Assembly (NCBI RefSeq): GCF_024346395.1
Contig: NZ_JAGQCW010000003.1
Location: 1-64,000 of the forward strand
From: Cyanobium sp. AMD-g
GTDB taxonomy: Bacteria; Cyanobacteriota; Cyanobacteriia; PCC-6307; Cyanobiaceae
Length of the DNA stretch: 64,000 nucleotides
Reading direction: 5' to 3'
In this document: positions 37,835 to 47,281 of the stretch, one piece after another
Layout of the letters: each line of letters begins with the position of its first letter
How positions within the stretch are numbered: position 1 is the stretch's first letter
The notes under the pieces: generated by a model
Database searches by the model: none
Seen by the model: only the letters and a program-made list of their open reading frames with translations
Told to the model about the DNA's origin: nothing
Program-made: the position numbers and the translations under genes

Positions 37835-39688
37835 ATGAAGAGAATACTCCCATGGGCACTTATACGAAAGTCTCTTGTTTATTATCGACCAGAGTTTCGG
37901 CTCGTCCTTATTGTCTGTGCTCTTGAAGTGCTAGGAACGTTGTTTGCCTTGGTCACACCTTGGCCACTCAAGCTAATTGTCGATGGCGTTCTGCAAGTAG
38001 GTGATGGTAGCGATAAATTGTTTTGGGGAGAGCTTATTCAGGTATGGCTTGGTTGGCTGACTCCTACGGGGCAGATTGTGCTTCTCTGCTTGACAATGGC
38101 TTTTGTTAGCCTTTGCTCGGGCTTTCTGGCTTATCTAGGTGGCAAGCTTTCGATCAATAGTGGTTTGAGGGCAGTAGTTCGCTTACGCGCCAGTCTTTAT
38201 GAGGCTCTTCAGTACCTGCCACTCAGGTATCACGATGCCGTGCCCAGCTCAGATTTAACCTACCGTGTGACTTATGACACCCAAGCCATCCAAACAATCT
38301 ACAGTGGTGTTTTTCTACCGTTGTTTGCTTCGTCACTGACACTTGCTGGATCTTTGGTTGTGATGCTACGTCTCAACACACCGCTCACGCTTGTCTCTTG
38401 TCTCGTTGTGCCTCCGGTATTTTGGTGCCTCGGTCACTATACCCGAACGATTGGAAAGTACTCAAACGAAAGGTCGGAAACTGAAAGTTCTCTGCAAAGT
38501 GTAGCTCAAGAAGTTCTCTCATCCGTAAGACATGTCAAGGCTAATGTACGAGAGCAGTCTGAGGTACGACGATTTCTTGGAGCTGCAGAGAAAAGTTTGC
38601 ACTCGTCTTACCTCTTAAACAAGACTCAGATGAAGTCTTCTTTTGCTGTGAGTCTTGTAATGTCCGTTGGTACTGCATCGCTTTATCTTGTGGGCTCTCT
38701 TCAGATACTTGCTCAGTCACTTACTCTTGGAAGTCTGTTGGTATTTGCTACCTATTTATCTCAGCTATACCGACCAATCGAGTCATTAAGTGGCATTGTT
38801 TCAATACTTGCTGGTGCGCAAGCAGGACTAGGACGCAGCTTTCAAATCCTTGAAGCCGAAACCGAAGAAAATGCTGAAGACTCTAGAAAGTCTCCACTTA
38901 GGCTTGGCAATGGAGCGATACACTTTGATAACGTTAGTTTCGGGTACAGTGAAAACAGCTCTGTTCTGAAAAGCTTTTCTCTTGATATCAGGCCTAGTGA
39001 GTTCGTCGCTATCGTTGGACCTACTGGTCAAGGGAAGAGTACATTGCTGAGTCTCTTGGCTGGATTCTATGATCCAACAAGTGGGAGAATTCTAGTAGAC
39101 GGCCAAGATATTGCCTTCTGTAGTAAATCAAGTCTGAGGTCTGAAATATCCTTGGTAATGCAGGACTCGATTCTATTCTCCGGTACAATTGCTGAGAATA
39201 TTGGTTATGGGAGGCCGAGTGCCACCCTTCAGCAGATTGAAGAATCAGCCAGGCGTGCAGAGGCCCATGACTTTATTGATCAACTCCCTTATGGTTACAA
39301 CACTATGATCGGTGAGGGTGGAGTGCGTTTGAGTGGCGGACAAAGGCAGCGTATCTCAATTGCCCGGGCATTTCTGCGGAACGTTCCTATCCTGATTCTT
39401 GATGAGCCCACGTCGGCTTTGGATAACCTAACGGAATCGAGGATCCGTGCGTCAATTGCGAGGCTAGCCGCAGGGCGAACGACACTTCTGGTTACCCATA
39501 GGTTGGCTCTGGCTGAGTGTGCGGATCGAGTTGTGGTTATGGATCGTGGTTCGGTTGCTGAGATAGGTTCTCCTGCGCAGCTGTTGAGTGCCAATGGTTA
39601 CTATGCAGCCCTAAAGAAAGCTTCTTCTGTTATGTCTATGACTGAGGGAGAATCTGACGGGTACATGCCAGATTCATTCACCGTATGA
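37835..39688 (+). CDS. ABC exporter, fused membrane and ATPase domains
   Basis: A 617-residue type I ABC exporter. Membrane helices lie in residues about 20-310. ATPase domain: Walker A GPTGQGKSTL (about 395-404), Q-loop LVMQDSILFSGT, signature LSGGQRQRIS (about 498), Walker B ILILDEPTSALD and H-loop LLVTHRLAL. The membrane domain looks like lipid A/multidrug exporters of the MsbA type. It starts one base after the permease stop, but as a complete half-transporter it probably does not supply that permease's missing ATPase. The whole gene is AT-rich compared with the core genes. A lipid-linked glycan is a likely cargo from its neighbours. Confidence 0.88.
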   Translation: MKRILPWALIRKSLVYYRPEFRLVLIVCALEVLGTLFALVTPWPLKLIVDGVLQVGDGSDKLFWGELIQVWLGWLTPTGQIVLLCLTMAFVSLCSGFLAYLGGKLSINSGLRAVVRLRASLYEALQYLPLRYHDAVPSSDLTYRVTYDTQAIQTIYSGVFLPLFASSLTLAGSLVVMLRLNTPLTLVSCLVVPPVFWCLGHYTRTIGKYSNERSETESSLQSVAQEVLSSVRHVKANVREQSEVRRFLGAAEKSLHSSYLLNKTQMKSSFAVSLVMSVGTASLYLVGSLQILAQSLTLGSLLVFATYLSQLYRPIESLSGIVSILAGAQAGLGRSFQILEAETEENAEDSRKSPLRLGNGAIHFDNVSFGYSENSSVLKSFSLDIRPSEFVAIVGPTGQGKSTLLSLLAGFYDPTSGRILVDGQDIAFCSKSSLRSEISLVMQDSILFSGTIAENIGYGRPSATLQQIEESARRAEAHDFIDQLPYGYNTMIGEGGVRLSGGQRQRISIARAFLRNVPILILDEPTSALDNLTESRIRASIARLAAGRTTLLVTHRLALAECADRVVVMDRGSVAEIGSPAQLLSANGYYAALKKASSVMSMTEGESDGYMPDSFTV

Positions 39689-40887
39689 GCATAATATCTC
39701 CAGATTCGCGATTGAGGATCATTGTTACCGGCCTTATTGCGCAATATCCCCTTGGGGGGGTTGCATGGGATTATCTTCAGTATCTTCTTGGACTTTCCAG
39801 TCTTGGGCATGAAGTCTATTATTTTGAGGACACAGGCCAGTGGCCCTATAACCCACACGAAGGAGGAGTCTCAGCAGGATGTGAATATAATGTGCAGTAT
39901 CTTTCTGGAATCATGGACTCATTTGGATTTTCTGATCGCTGGGCGTATAAGTTTACGTGGGAAGCCCAGTGGTTTGGTCTATCAGAGGTCAAGCGTCAAG
40001 AGATTGTTGGAACTGCTGATGTCCTAATCAACGTGTCGGGTTCATTGGTTTGTCCTTCGGACTATCGCGCTGTCAAGAAGCTAGTGTATATCGACTCCGA
40101 CCCAGTATTCACGCAAGTAAAACTTGCCAGGGGTCAACAAGACTTTAGAAGGTTGATAGACTGTCACGACATCCACTTCAGCTTTGGAGAGACGCTTTCT
40201 GGTATTGTACCTAGTATGGGCTATAATTGGATTCCAACTAGGCAACCTGTCGCAATGGGTGAGTGGGAGAATGAATACAGTCATCAAGGAGTATTCACTA
40301 CGGTCATGAATTGGAGTAGTTACAAGCCAGTAACCTACAACGGACTTGTTTATGGACAAAAGGATATCGAGCTCATGAAGTTTATTGACTTGCCGCAACT
40401 AGTCTCTCCATACATCCTTGAGCTAGCGATCAATGCGGGCAAGGTTACGCGTACTCCGAAGGACAGACTTGTCCGCCATGGATGGAAGCTTGTTGATCCG
40501 GATAAAGTTTGTCCCGATTACAAGGCTTATCGATCTTATATAATGACATCTATGGCGGAATGGAGTGTAGCAAAGAACGGGTATGTGCAGGGCCTCTCTG
40601 GTTGGTTTAGTTGCCGTTCGGCTTGTTACCTTGCGGCTGGCCGTCCCGCTGTTCTGCAAGATACAGGATTCAGCAAAATTCTTCCAGTAGGCGACGGTTT
40701 GCTTTCCTTTACTACGCAGGAGGAAGCAGTGCAAGCTATCGATGAAGTCAATAGCAACTATTCAAGGCATAGAGTGGCTGCAAGAGAGATTGCGTCTGCG
40801 TATTTTGATGCGAAGTTGGTCCTTGCTCGTCTCCTTAATCAGGTCTTCAGCCGCGTAGGCACTTCCGACTGTAGTAAGCTTGACTGA
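39685..40887 (+). CDS. Glycosyltransferase-like protein, paralogue A
   Basis: A 400-residue protein, first of three related genes. It begins with LRIIVTGLIAQYPLGGVAWDY and GHEVYYFEDTGQWPYNP. In the middle is LVYIDSDPVFTQVKLARG followed by HFSFGETLSG; near the end SVAKNGYVQGLSGWFSCRSA leads into CYLAAGRPAVLQDTGFSKIL. The overall two-lobed pattern and the late SACYLAAGRP motif resemble GT-B glycosyltransferases, but a classic E-x7-E site is not obvious. ATG overlaps the ABC exporter stop (ATGA) and the TGA overlaps the next gene (TGATG), so it belongs to the same transcript. Codon use is AT-rich. Confidence 0.75.
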   Translation: MSIISPDSRLRIIVTGLIAQYPLGGVAWDYLQYLLGLSSLGHEVYYFEDTGQWPYNPHEGGVSAGCEYNVQYLSGIMDSFGFSDRWAYKFTWEAQWFGLSEVKRQEIVGTADVLINVSGSLVCPSDYRAVKKLVYIDSDPVFTQVKLARGQQDFRRLIDCHDIHFSFGETLSGIVPSMGYNWIPTRQPVAMGEWENEYSHQGVFTTVMNWSSYKPVTYNGLVYGQKDIELMKFIDLPQLVSPYILELAINAGKVTRTPKDRLVRHGWKLVDPDKVCPDYKAYRSYIMTSMAEWSVAKNGYVQGLSGWFSCRSACYLAAGRPAVLQDTGFSKILPVGDGLLSFTTQEEAVQAIDEVNSNYSRHRVAAREIASAYFDAKLVLARLLNQVFSRVGTSDCSKLD

Positions 40888-42011
40888 TGAAGATATGCTT
40901 AGCGGCCTATAGCTTGCGTTATCCCCAAGGTGGTGCTTATCTTTGGGTCTTTCTGAACTGGGCACTTGGCTTAATTGATCTTGGAATAGAGGTTATTTGG
41001 CTTGATTCGGTACGTGAGGATACTCCTTGTGATGTGACTGCTCTTCGAGTCAATATGTTAAGGGATAGACTGAGCGATTTTGGGCTCTCAGATAGTCTTT
41101 GCATTGTAGGTCATACTGGTCGGTTTATTCCTGAGCATTCAAACTATTCTCTCTTGCAAGCCTCTTCTTCTGATCTTCTTATAAATCTGGGCTACGATTT
41201 ATCTCACGAAGTTGTCAGCTGCTTTCGGAGAACAGCATTTGTAGATATTGATCCAGGGCTTACACAGCTTTGGCTTAGCACTGGCCAGTTACACATTCCT
41301 GAGCACACACGATAATTCACGTATGGCGAGAATGTCTCTACAAACAAGCTTATTCCAGACTGCAACATAGAGTGGCAATACACAAGGCCTCCAGTGCATC
41401 TCTCATCATGGCTCGATAAGGCAAACCTGATGTCCACAACTTTTACGACAATCACTAACTGGTGGGGTTCTAAAGACTGGCTTGAAGTAGATGGTCAGCT
41501 TGTAGACAACAGCAAGAGAAGTGCTTTCTTAAGGCTCTTAAGTCTTCCAAGTATCACCCCTTCACTCTTAGAATTGCCAATCCCGCTTAGTGAGAATGAG
41601 GACGTCACCTCTGACCTGTCACTTCTGCGCTCAAATGGGTGGCCAATACGTCATGTTGATGAGGTAAGTTACACACCTGACTCATTCCGATCCTATGTTC
41701 ATTCTTCTAGAGGGGAATTGAGCTGTCTCAAGCAGGCTTATTCTTTTTTGAATACCGCATGGGAAAGTGAACGTGCCCTGATTTACTTAGCGAGTGGCAA
41801 ACCATGCGTAGTTCAATACACTGGACCGAGCACCTTTCTTCCTGATGATGAGAGAATTTTTCGCTTTCGTTCGTTGGAGGAGGCTAGGCATTGCCTTGCT
41901 GAAGTTGAGAATGACTACCCCGCCCACCGACTTGCGGCCAGAAGGCTAGCCGAATCTTTTTTTGACTCTGCCTCAGTAATTCCAAGATTTCTAGATCTTG
42001 CTCTTGTCTGA
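40887..42011 (+). pseudogene. Glycosyltransferase-like protein, paralogue B, interrupted by a stop
   Basis: The frame from the ATG at 40887 stops at TAA 41313-41315 after 142 residues (ending in PEHTR). In the same frame, coding continues directly as FTYGENVSTNKLIPDC, WQYTRPPVHLSSW and so on to the stop at 42009-42011, giving 374 codons in total. Alignment by eye with paralogue C, where HTHFFSFGEN occupies the same place, puts the TAA where C has a phenylalanine. A Tyr codon would need only one base change to become TAA. Upstream, VDIDPGLTQLWLSTGQ matches the IDSDPVFTQ motif of the neighbours. No frameshift is needed, so this is a single nonsense lesion. Confidence 0.85.
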
Positions 42012-42033
42012 ATAGACACTTGCCTTCTTCACA

Positions 42034-43206
42034 ATGACCCGTCTCCCTTCCGGTTCTTCTGAGCGACTAAGAATCGTGATTCTTGGCTATATCGTGCGGG
42101 GGCCTGTTGGGGGAATGACTTGGCACCATTTGCAATATGTTATTGGCATGATGCGACTAGGCCATGACGTCGTGTTTGTTGAAGATAGCGACGATTACCC
42201 TTCTTGCTACAACCCTGTTCATGGTGATACCAGTGAAGATGCAAGCTATGGAATCGCCTACGCCACTGAAATATTTGTGCGCTTAGGCATACCTGACTGT
42301 TGGACGTACTATGATGCTCATACTCACCAATGGTTGGGGCCTGCATCCAGCTCGATTCAGGCATTCTTGTCATCAGCTGATATCCTTGTTGATGTGTCAG
42401 GTGTTAATCCAGTTCGCTCTTGGATGATGTCCATTCCAGTCAGGATTCTCATCGATACTGACCCCGTATTTACTCAGATCAAACACTTATCCCGCCCAGT
42501 TGATCTTGAGCGGGCGGCTAAGCACACACACTTCTTCTCGTTTGGGGAAAATATTGGCTCTCCTTATTGTTCAATCCCAGATGATGGCTTCATTTGGCTA
42601 CGGACAAGGCAGCCCATTGTTCTTGATCTATGGCCTTCCGTGCCATTGAATCCTAATTCTTTATTTACTACTGTGATGCAGTGGGACAGCTATAAGGAGG
42701 AGTCTTATCAGAATGTACTCTATGGCATGAAGTCTCAGTCGTTTTCTCCTTATATGGCACTTCCGAAGAGTTGTCATGCTTCTCTGGAGCTTGCTCTTGG
42801 ATCTAGCACGGCGCCTCGATCGAAGCTTCAGTCATTTGGATGGAGTCTGCGTGACCCTCTCGAGGTTACAAAAACCCCGTGGACCTACCAAGCCTATATT
42901 GCAGAATCTAAGGCTGAGTTTAGCGTTGCCAAACATGGCTATGTTGTTAGCAACTCTGGTTGGTTTAGCGAGCGTAGCGCCTGCTACCTTGCTAGTGGCA
43001 GACCTGTTATTACGCAGGACACGGGCTTCTCCAGTTGGTTGACGATTGGACATGGTGTTATTGCATTCACTTCCTTCGACGAGGCAGTGCATGGGATTGA
43101 GCAAATCAATAACAATCTTTCTATGCATCATCATGCTGCATTGGAGATCGCAGCCGAGTTCTTTGATTCGGGCAAGGTCCTTGAGGACCTGCTCAGCCAG
43201 CTATAG
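42034..43206 (+). CDS. Glycosyltransferase-like protein, paralogue C
   Basis: A 390-residue intact paralogue. Shared landmarks with A: LRIVILGYIVRGPVGGMTWH at the start, GHDVVFVEDSDDYPSCYNP, ILIDTDPVFTQIKHL, HTHFFSFGENIGSP, FTTVMQWDSYKEESYQN and SVAKHGYVVSNSGWFSERSA then CYLASGRPVITQDTGFSSWL. No membrane segments. It starts 22 bp after paralogue B. A, B and C may transfer related sugars in the same pathway; the activity is not proven by any motif I can name with certainty. AT-rich codon use throughout. Confidence 0.77.
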   Translation: MTRLPSGSSERLRIVILGYIVRGPVGGMTWHHLQYVIGMMRLGHDVVFVEDSDDYPSCYNPVHGDTSEDASYGIAYATEIFVRLGIPDCWTYYDAHTHQWLGPASSSIQAFLSSADILVDVSGVNPVRSWMMSIPVRILIDTDPVFTQIKHLSRPVDLERAAKHTHFFSFGENIGSPYCSIPDDGFIWLRTRQPIVLDLWPSVPLNPNSLFTTVMQWDSYKEESYQNVLYGMKSQSFSPYMALPKSCHASLELALGSSTAPRSKLQSFGWSLRDPLEVTKTPWTYQAYIAESKAEFSVAKHGYVVSNSGWFSERSACYLASGRPVITQDTGFSSWLTIGHGVIAFTSFDEAVHGIEQINNNLSMHHHAALEIAAEFFDSGKVLEDLLSQL

Positions 43207-43383
43207 GCTTCTCCTGTGAATCAACAAGCTAGCGGCTGATTAGAATATTTCTGAATTGAGGTGGATACAGTAAGAAATTAATGATTGCGATATCCTTTCA
43301 AGATTCTGAATCGCTTGCGCCTAGGGATATGATGATTGCTGATTTCCGATTGCCTGAGTTGTGCCGATAACTATTTATACTCT

Positions 43384-44484
43384 TCAAGTATTGGCGGATG
43401 CTTTGAATCTTGACTTTAGCGACATGCATGGCATTTCTATAAAATGATAGGAAGCGCCTGCGATTAACAGTGTGCCTATGGATGTTGCAAGAATGAGCTG
43501 ACTAGGACTGATCTGGCCAGACTTGAGATGTGGCAGTATGCTATCTATGAGAAATGGATGAAATACATAGGCTCCGTAGCTTATTCGACCTAGGTATTGG
43601 AAAGGGGATATCTCAAGAATCAACCCCATGGCATTGGGCAAGGACAGGCCTGCTACTGCCACAATTCCTACGTAGCCTAGTCCAAAAGAAACATTTCCGA
43701 AAATAATATCTACCCATTTGGGGGCAACCCCAGTCTGTCGGATTATGAAAGCAGCTAAAACGTATGCTAAGGGCATGTAAGCAAAAAATCTTATGGTTCT
43801 TGTGTCAGCTTTGGATATTTTGGCTTTCAGTACAGGATAAACAAAGGAGAGTGCCGAGCCAAGGGCTAGAAGGTCAAGATTTGATTGTGTTGATATATAT
43901 GTGCCTAACGCAGTCATGGACGTATATCCTGAATGGATGTAAAAGGCCTTGGCCGATAGGGAAATGATTATGGCTGCTAATGGCGCGATCCATGTGACTC
44001 GCAATGGCAAGGCTAAAATCAATAATGGCCAGACCAAATAAAACTGATGCTCAACGGCTAACGTCCAAAAATGGGCAAAGTGTGGTTCATACCAGTCTTG
44101 TGCCCCCATCTTGAAATTTAGTGTGTAGGTGGCTAGCCATGGTGTCAATCCACGTGCGCCGCCAAGATTCATCAAGATTGCAGCAAGTACGACGGCGAAG
44201 TAAAGAGGGTAAATTCGAAGGGCGCGGCGGATAAAGAATTGTCTTAAGCCTCTCGGGAGCTTTTCGCTTCCATCTGCCACCTTGTTCTTTAGCTTCAATA
44301 GGATTGATGTGATTAGGAATCCGCTCAGCACAAAGAAGATATGAACACCTGCTGTCGCCACATAGTCAAGGTTTGGCGAACCCGGCACAGCTTGGCTTAA
44401 GTGATGAGCAATCACCCCCAGTACGGCTACAGCGCGTATGCCATCCAGTTGCGGCATGTAGGTTGATCTCGTGGTGGCTTTCAT
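43384..44484 (-). CDS. O-acyltransferase, acyltransferase-3 family (no SGNH domain)
   Basis: A 366-residue polytopic membrane protein starting at MKATTRSTYMPQLDGIRA. Catalytic-type histidines lie in AVLGVIAHHLSQAV; GVHIFFVLSGFLIT and RRALRIYPLYF follow, and HFWTLAVEHQFYLVWPL is the conserved second block. It ends with SYHFIEMPCMSLKSRF, so no SGNH domain is attached. The shared blocks (VEQQFYLVFP-like, GVxVFFVISG-like) place it in the same broad family as the triplet at 4.7-11 kb, but it is not a close copy. It probably acylates a surface sugar. AT-rich; convergent with paralogue C across a 177-bp gap in which I see no gene. Confidence 0.88.
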   Translation of the reverse strand: MKATTRSTYMPQLDGIRAVAVLGVIAHHLSQAVPGSPNLDYVATAGVHIFFVLSGFLITSILLKLKNKVADGSEKLPRGLRQFFIRRALRIYPLYFAVVLAAILMNLGGARGLTPWLATYTLNFKMGAQDWYEPHFAHFWTLAVEHQFYLVWPLLILALPLRVTWIAPLAAIIISLSAKAFYIHSGYTSMTALGTYISTQSNLDLLALGSALSFVYPVLKAKISKADTRTIRFFAYMPLAYVLAAFIIRQTGVAPKWVDIIFGNVSFGLGYVGIVAVAGLSLPNAMGLILEISPFQYLGRISYGAYVFHPFLIDSILPHLKSGQISPSQLILATSIGTLLIAGASYHFIEMPCMSLKSRFKASANT

Positions 44485-44625
44485 ATGAATTGCTGTAGAC
44501 AGTTTTCTATCTGGCTGTTTTCGAAGTGTATTTTCTGGCCGGTCTCCGGCTAGGTAAATATAACTGAATACAGGAAAGACAACTGGCTCTGCAGATACTC
44601 TTTGAAAATGTAGAATGCGCTCATA

Positions 44626-47115
44626 TCACCTGTTCGTCGTGGGCACCAGCGTAAACTTCTGGCCTGCAATCGTCACCACATCAGCCATTGATCTTGCCAT
44701 GCGTTTCATCTGGGATCGACAAGTCCAAATGAGGACTGTTCCTGGGATGAGCATCACCAGCACGGCCATCAGGCTCTTGCAAAGCAGCACAATCGAGAAC
44801 AGGGCGGCCCACATTCCCAGAATTGTCTTGGCAAGGCCAGATAACTTCAGTTTGAGCTTGAGCCGATGCAGCCGTTCGTAGCCACCATGGATTTCGGTTG
44901 CTGAGTACACATAGCACCAGGCCCAAAGGCCCTGCTGGACGCGGATATCCCAGCGCTCCCATCCATTCTGGATGTTCACGAAGTACTTTCTCTCCTGTAG
45001 CTGATGAATCACGTCCTGCAGGAAGATGTCTCTTTCGATTCCTTGATCCGACCAGAAATTCAGGCCGTAGGTTCTTTGAAGAGGGAATTTACTCTTCAGT
45101 GGTTTTTCCAGTGGTCGCTTCGTTGCACCCTTGGCGCCGAGCAGCTTCCTTCTCCACTTGTACCGCTCGATGCTCCGCACCAGCGGGCCGCCCAGAATCA
45201 GGTAGCTGATCAGCAGCCGGCTGCGCAGCCCCGTGAAGCGGGGATCCACCGGGGCTCGCCAGGCCGAAATCAGGCTGCTGACCACCGTGATCAACAGGGG
45301 GATGGCTCCCAGCAGCAGCCCAACGCTGGCCAGGGGGGCCAGCAACAGCATCACCAGACCGAAGACGTTCCATTCCAGGGTCTGGGGTAAGTAGGCCCAC
45401 AGGCTGGCGGGTTGCTGGTAAAGGCTCTGGAACGGGGCCATGCCGAACACGCCCGAGTAGATGAAGGGTTTCCCCGGCAGCAGCGACGTGCTCAGATCGC
45501 CGTAGATCCTGCCCAGCCAGCGGGCCTGGCCCAGCAGGTTGAATCGCTCCGGGTGCTTGTAGTACACCATCGCTTCGGCCTTGCCATAGCCCCGTTGCTG
45601 GTTGAAGTAGTCCTTCACGGTGTTGCGGCGGAAGTGCCACACCTGGGCTGCGGGACTGAAGCCGATGGAATGGCCGGCGTCCTGCAGGCGCCAGCAGATG
45701 TCCACATCGTCGCCCGCGGCCCGGTACTGGGCATCAAACCCCCCCAGCTCCCGCAGCACATCCGCCTTGAAGGCCATGTTGCAGCCTGCGATGTGCTCGG
45801 CTTCCAGGTCGTCGATCAAAACATGGGTGGGCCCTCCGGGGGACACGGCCACGGCGGAGGGCACGAGGGAGTTTTCAGGTGGGGGCAGGTTGGGGCCGCC
45901 GACGGCCACTTCGCCGGTGATCCGGAACCCATGCACCAGATAGGTGATCCAGTCGGGGTCCACATCGCAGTCGGCATCCGTGTAGGCCACGATTTCGCCT
46001 GTGGCCGCTTCCAGGCCCACGTTGCGTGCCACGCTCAGGCCTTTGTTCTCCTGGCAGATCAGGCGGATATAGGGGTACTTCCGGCAGATGTCCAGGGTGC
46101 CGTCGTTGGAACCGTCGTTCACCACGATCACCTCGTAGTTCGGGTAGTTAACGGTTTCCAGCGCTGCCAGGCAGGTATCGATCGTGCGGTCGGCGTTGTA
46201 GGCGCAGACCACCACCGACACCTTCGGACATTCCGCTGGCAGCGGCGGTAGGGGCTGCTGGTAGTAGCGCTTCACCACGTCAAAGGCCTGCTTCGGCTGG
46301 CGCTCGGCACTGACCACCCCAAAGGCCCAGTCGGTGATGGCATGGCCACCGGTGAACCATTCGTCGGTCCAGGCGAACACGATCGTGCCGGCCGCACCCA
46401 TTTCAAAGCTGGTTTTCAGCTTCTGATCGAGAATCTCGCTCTGCCCATCCTCCCCTTCCCGAATGGAGTCCGCCCCGAATTCGCTGAGCACCAGAGGCTT
46501 GTTGCCGGCCAGATTCTGAAGTCGGCCCAGGTATTTCTGGAAGACCTCCTGACGGTGCAGGTACACGTTGTAGCAGTGGAAGTCGACGAAGTCGAGCTCG
46601 AGATATTCAGTGGAGGGGAAATTGGCATAGCTCACCAAAGCTCCAGGATCCCTGCCCCGGATCATTTCGGTGAGCTCCCGCAGATATTTCTGCACCTTCT
46701 CGGCCCCATGCCAGCGGATGATGTCGGCAGGAATCTCGTTGCCAACCATGTAACAGAACAACGAGTTGTATCCCTTGCATTCCTCCACGACGGCCGTGAC
46801 AGCCACGTGGATTTCCTTCTGCACGGCCTTCGAATCAAGGAACGTGACATGCTCTGCCCAGGGAATCCCAGCCATCACCAACAGATCCCACTCCTCGGCC
46901 AGCTCTAACAGCCAGGCCGGGGGAGAGGTGTAGGTGCGGAGGCAGTTGACACCGAGTTCCCGCATCAGGGAGAAATCTCGAACAACCTGCTCCTTCTCAG
47001 GAAACTGGCGACCGTGGGACGCCACTTGAAAGGGGCCGTAACTGACTCCTTTAAGGTAAATCTTCTCTTCCCCTCTGAAAAAGAACTTTCCGGACGTGCG
47101 AATGTTGGCGCTCAT
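44626..47115 (-). CDS. Glycosidase (GH-A TIM barrel)-GT2 glycosyltransferase fusion
   Basis: An 829-residue protein. Residues about 5-285 form a GH2/GH5-like TIM barrel: LKGVSYGPFQ, the acid/base Glu127 in MVGNEIPADII and the nucleophile Glu212 in LVLSEFGADS, then FAWTDEWFTGG. Residues about 298-540 form a GT2 domain: VSVVVCAYNADRT, VIVVNDGSNDGT, YTDADCDVDPDW and YRAAGDDVDICWRL, with QQRGYGKAEA after it. Two hydrophobic hairpins follow, at about 595-640 and 760-795. No signal peptide precedes the barrel, so both domains appear to be cytoplasmic unless topology differs. The promoter-side part is GC-rich, the 3' 350 bp less so. Substrates unknown. Confidence 0.87.
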   Translation of the reverse strand: MSANIRTSGKFFFRGEEKIYLKGVSYGPFQVASHGRQFPEKEQVVRDFSLMRELGVNCLRTYTSPPAWLLELAEEWDLLVMAGIPWAEHVTFLDSKAVQKEIHVAVTAVVEECKGYNSLFCYMVGNEIPADIIRWHGAEKVQKYLRELTEMIRGRDPGALVSYANFPSTEYLELDFVDFHCYNVYLHRQEVFQKYLGRLQNLAGNKPLVLSEFGADSIREGEDGQSEILDQKLKTSFEMGAAGTIVFAWTDEWFTGGHAITDWAFGVVSAERQPKQAFDVVKRYYQQPLPPLPAECPKVSVVVCAYNADRTIDTCLAALETVNYPNYEVIVVNDGSNDGTLDICRKYPYIRLICQENKGLSVARNVGLEAATGEIVAYTDADCDVDPDWITYLVHGFRITGEVAVGGPNLPPPENSLVPSAVAVSPGGPTHVLIDDLEAEHIAGCNMAFKADVLRELGGFDAQYRAAGDDVDICWRLQDAGHSIGFSPAAQVWHFRRNTVKDYFNQQRGYGKAEAMVYYKHPERFNLLGQARWLGRIYGDLSTSLLPGKPFIYSGVFGMAPFQSLYQQPASLWAYLPQTLEWNVFGLVMLLLAPLASVGLLLGAIPLLITVVSSLISAWRAPVDPRFTGLRSRLLISYLILGGPLVRSIERYKWRRKLLGAKGATKRPLEKPLKSKFPLQRTYGLNFWSDQGIERDIFLQDVIHQLQERKYFVNIQNGWERWDIRVQQGLWAWCYVYSATEIHGGYERLHRLKLKLKLSGLAKTILGMWAALFSIVLLCKSLMAVLVMLIPGTVLIWTCRSQMKRMARSMADVVTIAGQKFTLVPTTNR

Positions 47116-47281
47116 GTCGGTGGGGAAAGAAAAACCATTCGCTTGCTGATTGCGAAAACTTACACCAATACACCGTTTTCGTCAGCTTTCCTCCTGACGA
47201 AACCGCGCAGAGACTGGGCTGACCGCTCACCAACGCCTGTCATGGAAGAATGGTCAGCGTGATTTTGCTGGGTCCTTGTTG

